47,888 nucleotides of DNA from Phycicoccus sp. Soil748 (GCF_001428025.1 NZ_LMSC01000012.1:371798-419685), one strand, 5' to 3'; positions 18,192-29,946 are shown, counted from the first letter of the stretch. Translations and numbers: made by a program. The notes: generated by a model not told the origin, from the sequence alone.

Positions 18192-19115
18192 ATGAGCTTC
18201 AACGACAACGTGCAGCTGGACACCTCACAGGTGGAGTCGGGCGGTCGCGGTGGCGCTCCCGGCGGCATGGTCGTCGGCGGCGGCATCGGCGGGATCATCC
18301 TGCTGATCATCGCCCTGGTCTTCGGGATCAACCCCGGCTCGCTGCCTGGCGGCGGCACCGGCACCGACCCCGGGGCCGGTGGCAACGGCCAGGTGGAGCC
18401 CGGTGGCTCGACCGACCCGAACGCCTTCGCCCAGTGCAGGACGGGGGCCGACGCCAACCGTGACGACACCTGCCGCGTCATCGCCACCGTCAACTCCGTC
18501 CAGGACTTCTGGGCCGAGGAGCTCCCCCGCTACCAGCGCCGCTACACGCCGGCGAAGACCAAGCTGTACACGGGTTCGACGCAGTCGGCGTGCGGCACCG
18601 CCTCCAACCAGGTGGGGCCGTTCTACTGCCCGCTCGACAAGAAGGTCTACATCGACGCCAGCTTCTTCCAGATCCTCACGCAGCAGTTCGGCTCCAGCGG
18701 CGGACCCCTTGCCCAGGAGTACGTGGTGGCGCACGAGTACGGCCACCACATCCAGGACATCCTCGGCCTCCTCGACCGGGCGCAGCAGGACCCCCAGGGA
18801 GCCCAGAGCGGCGGCGTGCGGGTCGAGCTCCAGGCCGACTGCCTCGGTGGCGTGTGGGCCCACCACGCGACGCAGACCAAGGACGCGCAGGGCACGACGT
18901 TCCTCAAGCCGCTCTCCCAGAAGGACATCGACGACGCGCTGTCCGCCGCGGCATCGGTCGGCGACGACCGCATCCAGCAGAAGACCCAGGGCCAGGTGAA
19001 CCCCGAGTCGTGGACCCACGGGTCGGCCTCAGCCCGTCAGAAGTGGTTCACCACCGGCTACCGCAGCGGCAACCTCAACGACTGCGACACCTTCAGCGTC
19101 GCCAACGTCGAGTAG
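18192..19115 (+). CDS. Neutral zinc metallopeptidase, YpfJ family
   Basis: A 307-residue membrane-anchored protein. A glycine-rich N-terminus leads into one transmembrane helix (about 27-46) and a Gly/Pro-rich linker; the rest would lie outside the cytoplasmic membrane. The zinc-binding motif HEYGHH is at 181-186, with a downstream acidic ligand in RVELQADCLGG (Glu212), and Cys pairs that may form disulfides. The family (COG2321, YpfJ) is widespread but its substrate is unknown. GGAGG lies 6 bases upstream of the ATG, which fixes the start. Confidence 0.9.
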   Translation: MSFNDNVQLDTSQVESGGRGGAPGGMVVGGGIGGIILLIIALVFGINPGSLPGGGTGTDPGAGGNGQVEPGGSTDPNAFAQCRTGADANRDDTCRVIATVNSVQDFWAEELPRYQRRYTPAKTKLYTGSTQSACGTASNQVGPFYCPLDKKVYIDASFFQILTQQFGSSGGPLAQEYVVAHEYGHHIQDILGLLDRAQQDPQGAQSGGVRVELQADCLGGVWAHHATQTKDAQGTTFLKPLSQKDIDDALSAAASVGDDRIQQKTQGQVNPESWTHGSASARQKWFTTGYRSGNLNDCDTFSVANVE

Positions 19116-19158
19116 CCACCACCCCTCGAGGACCGACGGAAGAGCACCGGGAGGCCGT

Positions 19159-19512
19159 ATGCGCGTCATGGGCGTGACCACGAACCTGACCGTCCCCGAC
19201 ATCGAGGAGGCCAAGGCCTTCTGGTCCGGCGTCCTCGGCCTGTCGACCGAGGAGATGAACCTCGGTTGGGTCGCGCGGCTGACGGACCCCGCGACGGGCG
19301 CCCACGTGCAGCTCGTCACCAGGGACGCGACGGCACCGGAGGACTCGGCGGTCACGGTCAAGGTGGACGACGTCGACGAGGCGTGGGCTCAGGTGCAGGC
19401 GGCCGGCATCGAGGTCGTCCATCCCCTCGTCACCGAGGAGTGGGGGGTGCGGCGGTTCTTCGTCCGCGCGCCCGGCGGGACCGTGGTCAACATCGCCCAG
19501 CACCACGTGTAG
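19159..19512 (+). CDS. VOC (glyoxalase/bleomycin-resistance) superfamily protein
   Basis: A 117-residue single VOC domain with the expected paired beta-alpha-beta-beta-beta modules: TTNLTVPDIEEAKAFWSGVL at the N-terminus and GGTVVNIAQHH at the end. Such proteins usually work as dimers and bind a metal or a small ligand. The canonical metal-binding His near the N-terminus is replaced (TTNLTV), so a metal enzyme is not assured. The ATG has GGGAGG 4 bases upstream. It follows the metallopeptidase gene after 43 bp on the same strand and may be co-transcribed. The substrate is unknown. Confidence 0.8.
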   Translation: MRVMGVTTNLTVPDIEEAKAFWSGVLGLSTEEMNLGWVARLTDPATGAHVQLVTRDATAPEDSAVTVKVDDVDEAWAQVQAAGIEVVHPLVTEEWGVRRFFVRAPGGTVVNIAQHHV

Positions 19513-19518
19513 CCGGGC

Positions 19519-20064
19519 TCAGCCCGCGCCCGCGCCCACGTCCTCGATCGTGACGCGCACCGCCCGGGCCCGCCGCAGGGCCTCCTCGAGGACCGCGCGC
19601 CTCGGGTCCGGGAGGTCGTAGAGCTCGCGCCGTGGCAGCGCGTCGAGGTGGGCCAGCCTCGGGTCGTCGAGGACCGCCCGGACCAGCGCCCGGTCGCCAC
19701 CGACCACCAGGCCGTCGACCGAACCGGCCGGGAGGATGCGCAGGGTGTGCTCGCCGACCGCGCGGACCAGCTCGTCGGCCTGGTTGCCGCGGCGCCGGGC
19801 GAACCGCTGCTGCGACCAGCCACCGGCCGCCGTGCGTGACTGGACGTGCCGGGTGCCGACTTTCGACGCGGTGAACGCGGCCCCGCGGGCCAGCCCCACG
19901 GCATACCCGCCGCGACGCAGCAGCAGGATCCCCAGGGGGTCGTGCGGGAAGTCCTCACGCGCGCAGATGCGTTGGCGCGCAGACGGACCCGCGTTGTTCG
20001 CGGCGAACCGCTGGAGCCAGCCGTCGAGGCGCTCGGGGGTCACCTCGACGACGCGGGTGCTCAC
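19519..20064 (-). CDS. acVLRF1 family peptidyl-tRNA hydrolase/release factor
   Basis: A 181-residue protein of the actinobacterial Vms1-like release factor 1 family, related to eRF1 and Vms1/ANKZF1. These cleave peptidyl-tRNA, in eukaryotes on stalled 60S subunits. The signature is SRTAAGGWSQQRFARRR at 76-92, where the GGWSQQ stretch (81-86) stands in place of the GGQ loop and carries the putative catalytic Gln. This suggests a role in rescuing stalled ribosomes; the family assignment is by recognition and the role by homology. It starts with a GTG and ends 7 bp from the convergent VOC gene. Confidence 0.82.
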   Translation of the reverse strand: MSTRVVEVTPERLDGWLQRFAANNAGPSARQRICAREDFPHDPLGILLLRRGGYAVGLARGAAFTASKVGTRHVQSRTAAGGWSQQRFARRRGNQADELVRAVGEHTLRILPAGSVDGLVVGGDRALVRAVLDDPRLAHLDALPRRELYDLPDPRRAVLEEALRRARAVRVTIEDVGAGAG

Positions 20065-20110
20065 GGGCGGCCGCGGGTCAGTGGTGCTCGGCGCTCAGGA
20101 CGAGGTGCGA

Positions 20111-20440
20111 TCAGAGGTTGAAGCCGAGGGCGCGCAGCTGCTCGCGGCCGTCGTCCGTGATCTTGTCCGGGCCCCACGGCGGCATCCAGACCCAGTTGAC
20201 GCGGTAGGACGCGACGAGGCCCTCGAGGGCCTGTGCGGTCTGGTCCTCGATGACGTCGGTGAGCGGGCAGGCCGCCGACGTGAGCGTCATGTCGAGGACG
20301 GCGTGCTTCTGGGCGTCGACGGTGATGCCGTAGACGAGGCCGAGGTCGACGACGTTGATGCCCAGCTCGGGGTCGACGACGTCGCGCATGGCCTCCTCGA
20401 CGTCCGCGACGTTGGGGGTGGCGGTGGTCGTGTCGCTCAT
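20111..20440 (-). CDS. sufT: Fe-S assembly factor, MIP18/DUF59 family (SufT-like)
   Basis: A 109-residue single-domain protein of the MIP18 (DUF59) family, with DPELG at 23-27, a DLGLVYG loop and the reactive Cys58 in TSAACPL. In bacteria such proteins help Fe-S cluster maturation or transfer. It is the last gene of the suf operon, 14 bp after sufU. I chose the ATG at 20440, the family start with GGAAG 8 bases upstream; an in-frame extension lies antisense-like within sufU. Confidence 0.9.
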   Translation of the reverse strand: MSDTTTATPNVADVEEAMRDVVDPELGINVVDLGLVYGITVDAQKHAVLDMTLTSAACPLTDVIEDQTAQALEGLVASYRVNWVWMPPWGPDKITDDGREQLRALGFNL

Positions 20441-20454
20441 CGTCTCAACTTCCT

Positions 20455-20939
20455 TCACAGTGCTGTGTTCGTGGCGGCCGTGGTGCCGGACTCGCTGGTG
20501 GTGTCGATGCCTGCCTGGTGCAACGCGTCCGTGAACGCCATCCATCCCAGCAGAGCACACTTGACGCGGGCGGGGTACTTCGCGACGCCGGCGAACGCGA
20601 CCCCGTCGCCGAGGACGTCCTCGTCACCGGCGTCCTCGCCCTTGGAGGTGAGCATGGCGCGCATCGCCTCGTGGGTGGTCATGGCCTCGCGGACGGTGCG
20701 GCCGATGACCTCGTCGGTGAGGACGCTGGTCGACGCGGTCGAGATGGAGCAGCCGAGGGCGTCGTAGGACACGTCGCGGACGACGGCGTCCAGCCCCTCC
20801 CCCTCGACGTCGACGCGCAGGGTGACCTCGTCGCCGCAGGTGGGGTTGACGTGGTGCACCTCCGCGCCGAACGGCTGGCGCAGCCCGGCGTGGTGGGGTC
20901 GCTTGGAGTGCTCGAGGATGAGCTCCTGGTAGAGGTCCA

Positions 20940-20940
<1 letters not shown>
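20455..20940 (-). CDS. sufU: SUF system NifU-like sulfur-transfer protein
   Basis: A 161-residue SufU that takes sulfur from SufS. The zinc ligands Cys35, Asp37, Cys64 and Cys128 (NPTCGDEV, ALGCSIS, RVKCALL) are all present, which marks the zinc-dependent sulfurtransferase type of Gram-positive bacteria. It also has the insertion that separates SufU from IscU. Its ATG shares one base with the sufS stop (TGATG). The last 20 residues are a Thr/Ser-rich tail. Confidence 0.95.
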
Positions 20941-23052
<2,112 letters not shown>

Positions 23053-23054
23053 GC

Positions 23055-23414
23055 TCAGCGCTCCAAGCTCTGGGGGGTGGTGGCGACGTAGACGTCGTCG
23101 CCGTCGATCTTCACGGGGTACACGTTGATGGGGACGATCGCGGGCGGGCCAGACGGCTCTCCGGTGCGGATGTCGAACCGCGAGCCGTGCAGCCAGCACT
23201 CCAGCGTGCAGCCGTCCAGCTCGCCCTCGGACAGCGAGACGTTGGCGTGGCTGCAGGTGTCGTCGACCGCGTGGACGCTGCCGTCCTTGGTCCGGACGAG
23301 GGCCACGATCGTGCCGTTGATGTCGGCCGCGGCCGCGCCGACCTCCGGCAGCTCGTCGAGCCGGCAGACGCGCACGAACTCCTCGTCGGGGACGAGCTCT
23401 GCGGCTGCGCTCAC
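23055..23414 (-). CDS. Rieske 2Fe-2S ferredoxin-like protein in the suf operon
   Basis: A 119-residue single Rieske domain with ligands Cys54, His56, Cys73 and His76 (CSHANVS and CTLECWLHGSRFD). It resembles the ferredoxin component of non-heme iron oxygenases. It is embedded between sufD (GTGA overlap) and sufC, a position I know from other actinobacterial suf operons. Its role there is not established; it could carry electrons for cluster assembly or be an early client. The start is a GTG. Confidence 0.92.
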   Translation of the reverse strand: MSAAAELVPDEEFVRVCRLDELPEVGAAAADINGTIVALVRTKDGSVHAVDDTCSHANVSLSEGELDGCTLECWLHGSRFDIRTGEPSGPPAIVPINVYPVKIDGDDVYVATTPQSLER

Positions 23415-24625
23415 GAGGAGACCTCGACGAGGTCGGCGTCCGCAGCGGCCGTGCCGCCGAGCTCGACGTCGATGGCGGCCATGAGCCGCTCGGAGACCTC
23501 GGGCACCCCGATGCGGGCCACCACACTGGCGAAGAAGCCACGGACCACCAGGCGTCGGGCGACGTCCTCGGGGATGCCGCGCGCCTGCAGGTAGAAGAGC
23601 TGCTCGTCGTCGAAGCGACCCGTCGCCGAGGCGTGGCCGGCGCCGACGATCTCGCCGGTCTCGATCTCGAGGTTGGGGATCGAGTCGGCCCGGGCCCCGT
23701 CGTCGAGGATGAGGTTGCGGTTGAGCTCGTAGGTGTCGGTGCCCTCGGCGCTGGCGCGGATGAGCACGTCGCCGACCCAGACCGTGTGGGCGGTCTCGCC
23801 CTGCAGGGCGCCCTTGTACTCGACGTTGGAGTGGCAGTGGGGCGCCTCGTGGTCGACGAAGAGCCGGTGCTCCTGGTGCTGTCCGGCGTCAGCGAAGTAG
23901 ACGCCCAGACCCTCGAACGAGCCACCGGGACCGGAGTACCGCGCGTTGGTGGACACCCGCACGATCTCACCGCCCAGCGTGACGGTGATGTGGCGCAGGT
24001 GGGCGTCGCGGCCGATGAGCGCGTCGTTCTGGGCGACGTGGATGGCGTCGTCGTCCCACTCCTGCACGGTCACGAAGGTCAGGTCCGCGCCGTCGCCGAC
24101 CCGGATCTCGACGCCGGCGGTGTGCTCACCGGTGCCGGAGTGCTCGAGGACGACGGTGGCCTTGCTGTGGCGGCCCGCGTCGACGACGAGGTGGGCGTTG
24201 TCACGACCGGCGTGGCCGGTGACGCGCACGAAGACGGGCGCAACGAGCTCGGCCTCGTTCGGGACCCCGACGTAGAGAGCCTTCGCTGCGCCGGCGTACG
24301 CGGTCACCGCGGCCCGGTCGGCGGGGCGGTAGGCGGAGCCCACGCGCTCGTCGTCCATGGCCAGCTCGAGGACCTCGACGCCCTCGGGGGCGTCGGTCGC
24401 GACGGTGACGGCACCCTCGGTGCTGCCCTCCTCGGCGAACAGGCCCTTGAGGCGGTCGACGGGGGTGAACCGCCACTCCTCCTCACGGCCACCGGGGACG
24501 GGGAAGTCCGCCACGGAGTACGAGGTCCTGCGCTCGGCCCGCGACTGGTCGGGCACGAAGGCCTCGGCGGAGTCGGTGTGGGATGCGGCGCTCTGGGCAG
24601 GGTTCTTCTCGGCCAGAAGGCTCAT
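23411..24625 (-). CDS. sufD: Fe-S assembly scaffold subunit SufD
   Basis: A 404-residue SufD that pairs with SufB and SufC. Family stretches include GGREEEWRFTPVDRLKGLF near 50, GLGVYFADAGQHQEHRLFVD in the beta-helix core and a C-terminal GFFASVVARIGVPEV helix region. The length is normal. The ATG follows sufB after 61 bp, the only sizable gap in the operon; that gap contains no ORF, only a weak CGAAGT/ACTTCG dyad. Confidence 0.94.
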   Translation of the reverse strand: MSLLAEKNPAQSAASHTDSAEAFVPDQSRAERRTSYSVADFPVPGGREEEWRFTPVDRLKGLFAEEGSTEGAVTVATDAPEGVEVLELAMDDERVGSAYRPADRAAVTAYAGAAKALYVGVPNEAELVAPVFVRVTGHAGRDNAHLVVDAGRHSKATVVLEHSGTGEHTAGVEIRVGDGADLTFVTVQEWDDDAIHVAQNDALIGRDAHLRHITVTLGGEIVRVSTNARYSGPGGSFEGLGVYFADAGQHQEHRLFVDHEAPHCHSNVEYKGALQGETAHTVWVGDVLIRASAEGTDTYELNRNLILDDGARADSIPNLEIETGEIVGAGHASATGRFDDEQLFYLQARGIPEDVARRLVVRGFFASVVARIGVPEVSERLMAAIDVELGGTAAADADLVEVSS

Positions 24626-24686
24626 TTGACGGGGTCCTCGCGAAGTATCTGGGGGAACGGAGTGGAGGAAGAACTTCGTGGGGAGG

Positions 24687-26108
24687 TCAACCGACGGCTC
24701 CTTCCATCTGAAGCTCGATGAGGCGGTTGAGCTCGAGGGCGTACTCCATGGGCAGCTCGCGCGCGATGGGCTCGACGAACCCGCGCACGATCATGGCCAT
24801 GGACTCCTCCTCGGTCATCCCGCGGGACATGAGGTAGAACATCTGGTCCTCGGAGACCTTGGAGACGGTGGCCTCGTGGCCCATCGTCACCTCGTCCTCG
24901 CGGATGTCGACGTAGGGGTAGGTGTCGGACCGGCTGATGGTGTCGACCAGCAGCGCGTCGCAGACCACGCTCGAGCGGGAGCCGTGGGCACCCTCGAGCA
25001 CCTGGACCAGGCCGCGGTAGGAGGTGCGGCCGCCACCGCGAGCCACCGACTTCGACACGATCGTCGAGGAGGTGTTGGGGGCGGCGTGCACCATCTTGGC
25101 GCCGGCGTCCTGGTGCTGGCCCTCACCCGCGAAGGCGATGGACAGCGTCTCGCCCTTGGCGTGCTCGCCGAGGAGGAACACGGCCGGGTACTTCATCGTC
25201 ACCTTGGAGCCGATGTTGCCGTCGATCCACTCCATCGTCGCGCCCTCGGCGCAGGTCGCGCGCTTGGTGACGAGGTTGTAGACGTTGTTGGACCAGTTCT
25301 GGATGGTCGTGTAGCGGACGCGGGCGTTCTTCTTCACCACGATCTCGACGACCGCAGAGTGCAGCGAGTCGGACTTGTAGATCGGCGCGGTGCAGCCCTC
25401 GACGTAGTGCACGGAGGAGCCCTCGTCGGCGATGATCAGCGTCCGCTCGAACTGGCCCATGTTCTCGGTGTTGATGCGGAAGTAGGCCTGGAGCGGGATG
25501 TCGACGTGGACGCCCGGCGGGACGTAGATGAACGAGCCACCCGACCAGACCGCGGTGTTGAGCGCCGCGAACTTGTTGTCACCGGCGGGGATCACCGAGG
25601 CGAAGTACTCGCGGAACAGGTCCTCGTGCTCGCGCAGGCCGGTGTCGGTGTCGACGAAGATGACGCCCTTCTCCTCCAGGTCCTCGCGGATCTGGTGGTA
25701 GACGACCTCGGACTCGTACTGCGCCGCGACACCGGCGACGAGGCGCTGCTTCTCCGCCTCCGGGATGCCGAGCTTGTCGTAGGTGTTCTTGATGTCCTCG
25801 GGCAGCTCGTCCCAGGTGGTCGCCTGCTTCTCCGTCGACTTCACGAAGTACTTGATGTTCTGGAAGTCGATGCCGGTGAGGTCCGAGCCCCAGCTGGGCA
25901 TGGGCTTCTTGCCGAACAGGCGCAGCGACTTCAGCCGCAGGTCGCGCATCCACTCGGGCTCGCTCTTGCGGCCGGAGATGTCGCGCACGACGTCCTCGTT
26001 GAGGCCACGCTTGGCCGTGGCGCCGGCGCTGTCGCTGTCGGCCCAGCCGTACTCGTAGCGGCCCAGGTCCTTCAGACCCGGGTTCAGCTCCTCGATGTGG
26101 GTGGTCAT
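24687..26108 (-). CDS. sufB: Fe-S assembly scaffold subunit SufB
   Basis: A 473-residue SufB, the main scaffold on which new clusters form. Highly conserved stretches are [25 protein letters not shown]-type [39 protein letters not shown] (conserved Cys) and [14 protein letters not shown]. Two of the regions that carry inteins in some actinobacterial SufB proteins are uninterrupted here. The ATG overlaps the sufR stop by 4 bases (ATGA), so the regulator and scaffold are translated in series. Confidence 0.96.
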   Translation of the reverse strand: MTTHIEELNPGLKDLGRYEYGWADSDSAGATAKRGLNEDVVRDISGRKSEPEWMRDLRLKSLRLFGKKPMPSWGSDLTGIDFQNIKYFVKSTEKQATTWDELPEDIKNTYDKLGIPEAEKQRLVAGVAAQYESEVVYHQIREDLEEKGVIFVDTDTGLREHEDLFREYFASVIPAGDNKFAALNTAVWSGGSFIYVPPGVHVDIPLQAYFRINTENMGQFERTLIIADEGSSVHYVEGCTAPIYKSDSLHSAVVEIVVKKNARVRYTTIQNWSNNVYNLVTKRATCAEGATMEWIDGNIGSKVTMKYPAVFLLGEHAKGETLSIAFAGEGQHQDAGAKMVHAAPNTSSTIVSKSVARGGGRTSYRGLVQVLEGAHGSRSSVVCDALLVDTISRSDTYPYVDIREDEVTMGHEATVSKVSEDQMFYLMSRGMTEEESMAMIVRGFVEPIARELPMEYALELNRLIELQMEGAVG

Positions 26109-26881
26109 CGCGTGGACCCTTCTGTTGGTGTGACAGCGGTGGTGGTGGCGGGTGGGGTGCTCGGGGGGTGGGTGCCGGTCGCGGCCGGTGGGCTCGCGCC
26201 GGTCGGCACGAAGGTGGTGCACACGTGGTCGCCGTGGGCGAGCGTGGCGAGGCGCTGGACGTGCACGCCCAGCAGCCGTGAGAACGCATCAGTCTCAGCG
26301 TCACAGAACTGGGGAAATTCCCGGGCTGCGGCCTGGACCGGGCAGTGGCCCTGGCACAGCTGGATGCCGGTGAACGGCGACGGGCTCGCCTGCTCCCCCA
26401 CCGGGCGGGCTGACGCGGCGAACCCGTCGCGGGTCAGGGCGCCCACGAGGGCGTCGACCCGGGCGGCCGGTGAGGTGCCAGCGTCGGCGAGCTCCGCGGC
26501 GTACCGCTGCTCCAGGTCCGCGACACGCTGCTCGGCGAAGCGCCGGACCGCACCGTCGCCGGCCTCGTCGGACAGGAAGCGCAGCGCCTCCATGGCGAGG
26601 TGGTCGTAGTCGGAGTCGAGGGCCTGGTGGCCGGCGTCGCTCACGACGTAGGCCCGGGCGGGACGGCCGCGGCCGCGGTGGACGCCGGTCGGAGCCTGCT
26701 CGCGCTCGACGATGAGGCCGGCCTCCTCGAGGTTCTCGAGGTGGCGGCGGACGGCGGGGGTCGTGAGGCCGAGCTCCTCGGCGAGGGTCGCAGCCGTGAC
26801 CGGGCCCCGCTCGCTGGTCACCTTCAGCACCCGGTCGCGCGTGCGCGACTCGAGCACCTGGGGGGCGACAGCGATATTCAC
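26105..26881 (-). CDS. sufR: SufR, Fe-S-sensing transcriptional repressor of the suf operon
   Basis: A 258-residue regulator with an N-terminal winged helix (about 26-57, [20 protein letters not shown]) and cluster-ligand cysteines Cys176, Cys180 and Cys193 (LCQGHCPVQ and QFCDAE), as in cyanobacterial and mycobacterial SufR. Holo-SufR represses the suf genes and loses its cluster under iron limitation or oxidative stress. It is the first gene of the operon. I chose the GTG at 26881 because a TAACAT -10 box lies 7 bases upstream, giving a leaderless mRNA; the in-frame extension upstream is not conserved-looking. The C-terminal 35 residues are Pro/Thr-rich. Confidence 0.92.
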   Translation of the reverse strand: MNIAVAPQVLESRTRDRVLKVTSERGPVTAATLAEELGLTTPAVRRHLENLEEAGLIVEREQAPTGVHRGRGRPARAYVVSDAGHQALDSDYDHLAMEALRFLSDEAGDGAVRRFAEQRVADLEQRYAAELADAGTSPAARVDALVGALTRDGFAASARPVGEQASPSPFTGIQLCQGHCPVQAAAREFPQFCDAETDAFSRLLGVHVQRLATLAHGDHVCTTFVPTGASPPAATGTHPPSTPPATTTAVTPTEGSTR

Positions 26882-26888
26882 AACGCCA

Positions 26889-26899
26889 ATGTTACGTAA
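26889..26899 (-). promoter_or_regulatory. sufR promoter -10 box overlapped by a TTACGTAA palindrome
   Basis: TAACAT on the minus strand (26889-26894) ends 7 bases before the sufR GTG. The perfect palindrome TTACGTAA (26892-26899) overlaps it, with CAAT/ATTG flanks nearby. This AT-rich patch in a GC-rich genome is the likely promoter and autoregulatory operator of the whole suf operon. It does not match the mycobacterial SufR site that I remember. Confidence 0.5.
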
Positions 26900-26954
26900 T
26901 TGCGGTGACACTGCGAAAGCAAGGCCTGCCTTACCCGGCCGGGCCCGGCCCCCT

Positions 26955-29939
26955 TCAGCGGAGCAGGCCCCGCTCGCGGGCGACGGCGACCGCCTCACCG
27001 CGCCCGGCGACCCCGAGCTTGGCGAGGATGTTGGAGACGTGGACGCTGGCCGTCTTCGCGCTGATGAACAGCTGGGTGCCGATCTGCCGGTTGCTGCGCC
27101 CGAGCGCCACCAGGGCCAGGATCTCCTCCTCCCGTGGGGTCAGGGCCTCGCCCCGCCGTGAGGTCGGGCGCGCCGCGGGTCGCGCTCCGCCGGTGGCCCG
27201 GATCTCGGCCCGCAGGGGTTCTGCGCCCAGCCGCTGGGCCACGGCGAGGGCGGCCGACAGCTCCGCGGAGCCGCGCGGGTCACCGGCCGACTTCAGGGCG
27301 ACCCCGAGCCGGGCACGTGACCGGGCCGCTTCATAGGGGTGGCCGTAGGCGTCGAAGGCCGCGACCGCCTCCTCCCACCGCAGCACCAGCTGACCGGGGT
27401 CGACGTCCTCGCCACCGAGCCAGCGCAGTCGCAGCGCCTCGGCGCGCGAGCGGGCCAGCCACGCCGTCGACTCGGGCCCGTCGTTGCCGGGGCGCTGCAC
27501 CGCCTGGTCCCAGACGCGCTGCGTCGAGGCCTCGAGCTCGGCCCCACGGGCCAGCAGGGCAGCGCGCTGGGCCGACGGCACCCGCTGGACGTGGCTGCCC
27601 AGCTGGCCCAGCAGCAGCGTGTCGAGCCGCAGCTGCCCCTGGAAGAACGGGTGCCACACCCGGGTGAGCACCTCGACGACCTCGTCGTGGACCTCGATGG
27701 CGCGGTCGAGGTCCCCGGCATGGCCGAGGAGGTCGACGGCGGCACTGCCCGTGATGAGGGAGACCAGCCCCTCGCTGTCCCACCACGGCCGCGACGCGTC
27801 GTACCCCGCGACCGCGGCGCTCTCGCCGCGGCCCGCGGCGACGTACATCCGGGCACCGGTCAGCAGCGACGCGGCCGGCTCCGGGGGCATCTCACCCGCC
27901 ACGTCGAGGATCTCCAGGGCCTCGTCCCACCGGCCGCGCTCGTAGGCCGCGATGCCGGCCAGCAGGCGGCCGTCGAAGGCGTACGGGGCCCACTGACGGC
28001 CCCCGGCACGCGCCCGCTCGACGCCGCGGCGGTAGACGTCGACGGCCTCGTCGAGGCGGCCGGCGCGGTGGTGGAGCCAGCCGAGGTGGTGGTAGGCGCG
28101 CACCTCCGCGGGGTCGCCCGGCATGTGCGACGCGGCGATGACGGCCTCGAGCGCCGCTCGGGAGCCGTCAGGGTCGCCCGCACGCTCGGTGATGCGGGCG
28201 GCAACGACCTTCACCTCGTCGGCGAGCGCCGACTGCCGGGTGGCGAGGGCGGCGTCGACCGCCTCCTGCACGGCAGCCAGGGCCTCCTCGTCGCGACCGC
28301 GGTCGGCCAGGGCCTGCACCCGGGCGGCGAGCAGCTGGGCGCGCACGACCGGGTGGCCTTCCGCGACCAGGTCGAGCAGGCCGAGGCCCTCCTTGGTCGC
28401 CGCGAGGGTGTCGAGAGTGCTCTCGGTGATGCGGGCGGTCGTCGCGAGCGCCGCGAGGAGCTCGGCCCGACCGGCGGGGTCTGCGTCGACAGGACGCCGG
28501 GCCAGCCGCTCCTCGAGCAGGTCGAGGGCCTTGAGGGCACGCCCGGCGGCCGTGGCGGCGGTCGCCGCCTGCAACGTCACCGCGTCGAGCTCGCCCGCGG
28601 GGTCGTCCTCGGACACGAGCGCGAGCGCGCGGCTGAAGTGGCGGTAGGCCTCCTCGGGGCCCGCCATGCGCAGCGCCGACCCGCCGGCGCGGATGCTGGC
28701 GTCGCGGGCGACGTCGCGCAGGCCGGCCGCCTCCGCGTGACGGGCGAGGTCGGCCCACGTGCCCAGGGTGCGGTCCTCCGCGAGCGCCGCGGCATACCGC
28801 TCGTGGGCCCGGACGCGCTCCCCCGGCAACAGGTCGTCGTAGACCGTCTCGCCCAGCAGCGCGTGCCGGAAGGCGTAGCCGCCGCCCTCGCCGGGCACCA
28901 GGACGTGGTGCTCCACGGCGTCGCGCAGGCCGGCGTCGAGCTCGGCCTCGCCCAGCCCGGCGACCGCAGCCAGGGCGCGGTGCGAGACGTGGCGACCGGC
29001 CGCCGAGGCCATGCGCACCACGTGCTGGCCGGCGGCTCCGAGCTGGTCGAAACGCACGAGGAGCAGGCGCGAGAGGTCGTCCGCGAGCGCGGTCCGGCCG
29101 AGCGACGACGCAGCCACGAGCTCCTCGGCGAAGAACGCGTTGCCCTCGGCCCGCTGGACGACCGCACGGACGTCGCGCTCGGGCAGGGGCCGGGTCTGCA
29201 GGGCGTGGACCAGCTCGCGCACGGCCGCGTCGGGCAGCGGGTCGAGGTCGAGCCGCCCGACCTCGCCGAGGCGCGACCAGTGGGCGAGGGTGGCTCGCAG
29301 CGGGTGCCTGCGGTGCAGGTCGTCGCTGCGGTAGGAGGCCACGACGCTGACCGCTGAGGTGAAGCCGCGGGTGAAGAGGAGGGTGAGCAGGTCGCGGGAG
29401 GACTGGTCGGCCCAGTGCACGTCCTCGACCACGATCAGCACGGGGGTGCGGGAGCCGAGGTCCTCGAGAGTTGCGTGGACGGCCTCGACGAGGTCGCCCC
29501 GGTCGGCCGCGCCCCGAGGAGCGTCGTCGCCCAGCTCGGGGCGCCCCGCCCGGTCGTCGCGCCCGGGTACGTCGGAGCGCTCGGCGCGGCGGCCGGGTAC
29601 GAGGCGCGCCACGCCCGGGTGGGCAGCCACGAGCCGGTCGACCGCTTCCGGCTGGGCGCCCTCGAGCCGGCCGAGGAGCTCGCTGAAGGGCAGGTAGGGC
29701 AGGGACTGGCCCGTCTCGCCGAGGCAGTGGCCCACGAGGACCAGCCAGCCCGAGGCGCGGGCGGTGGCGACCACCTCGGACAGCAGCCGCGTCTTGCCGA
29801 TGCCGGCGTCGCCGGACAGCACGACGCTACCGTGACGGGACGACGACGCCGGCCCCCCTACGCCGAGCAGCTCGACGAGCCGCGCGACCTCGTCGTCGCG
29901 GCCGACGAACAGGCCGTTGCCGGCAGCCTCGAGACCCAC
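26955..29939 (-). CDS. LAL-type transcriptional regulator: AAA ATPase plus LuxR helix-turn-helix
   Basis: A 994-residue signal-transducing ATPase regulator of the LAL class (like MalT). It has an N-terminal FVGRDDEV start, Walker A GDAGIGKT at 43-50 and Walker B VLIVVEDVHWAD at about 167-178, a long helical repeat region rich in Ala/Glu/Arg (about 400-900, TPR-like), and a C-terminal LuxR helix-turn-helix from about 933 (LTPREEEILALVALGRSNRQ). I chose the GTG at 29939. A CATAAT box lies 7 bases upstream, and an earlier ATG at 30095 would overlap the small gene before it. Two small related genes lie directly upstream on the same strand and are the obvious candidate targets. The ligand is unknown. 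Confidence 0.9.
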   Translation of the reverse strand: MGLEAAGNGLFVGRDDEVARLVELLGVGGPASSSRHGSVVLSGDAGIGKTRLLSEVVATARASGWLVLVGHCLGETGQSLPYLPFSELLGRLEGAQPEAVDRLVAAHPGVARLVPGRRAERSDVPGRDDRAGRPELGDDAPRGAADRGDLVEAVHATLEDLGSRTPVLIVVEDVHWADQSSRDLLTLLFTRGFTSAVSVVASYRSDDLHRRHPLRATLAHWSRLGEVGRLDLDPLPDAAVRELVHALQTRPLPERDVRAVVQRAEGNAFFAEELVAASSLGRTALADDLSRLLLVRFDQLGAAGQHVVRMASAAGRHVSHRALAAVAGLGEAELDAGLRDAVEHHVLVPGEGGGYAFRHALLGETVYDDLLPGERVRAHERYAAALAEDRTLGTWADLARHAEAAGLRDVARDASIRAGGSALRMAGPEEAYRHFSRALALVSEDDPAGELDAVTLQAATAATAAGRALKALDLLEERLARRPVDADPAGRAELLAALATTARITESTLDTLAATKEGLGLLDLVAEGHPVVRAQLLAARVQALADRGRDEEALAAVQEAVDAALATRQSALADEVKVVAARITERAGDPDGSRAALEAVIAASHMPGDPAEVRAYHHLGWLHHRAGRLDEAVDVYRRGVERARAGGRQWAPYAFDGRLLAGIAAYERGRWDEALEILDVAGEMPPEPAASLLTGARMYVAAGRGESAAVAGYDASRPWWDSEGLVSLITGSAAVDLLGHAGDLDRAIEVHDEVVEVLTRVWHPFFQGQLRLDTLLLGQLGSHVQRVPSAQRAALLARGAELEASTQRVWDQAVQRPGNDGPESTAWLARSRAEALRLRWLGGEDVDPGQLVLRWEEAVAAFDAYGHPYEAARSRARLGVALKSAGDPRGSAELSAALAVAQRLGAEPLRAEIRATGGARPAARPTSRRGEALTPREEEILALVALGRSNRQIGTQLFISAKTASVHVSNILAKLGVAGRGEAVAVARERGLLR

Positions 29940-29946
29940 ACCGGCG

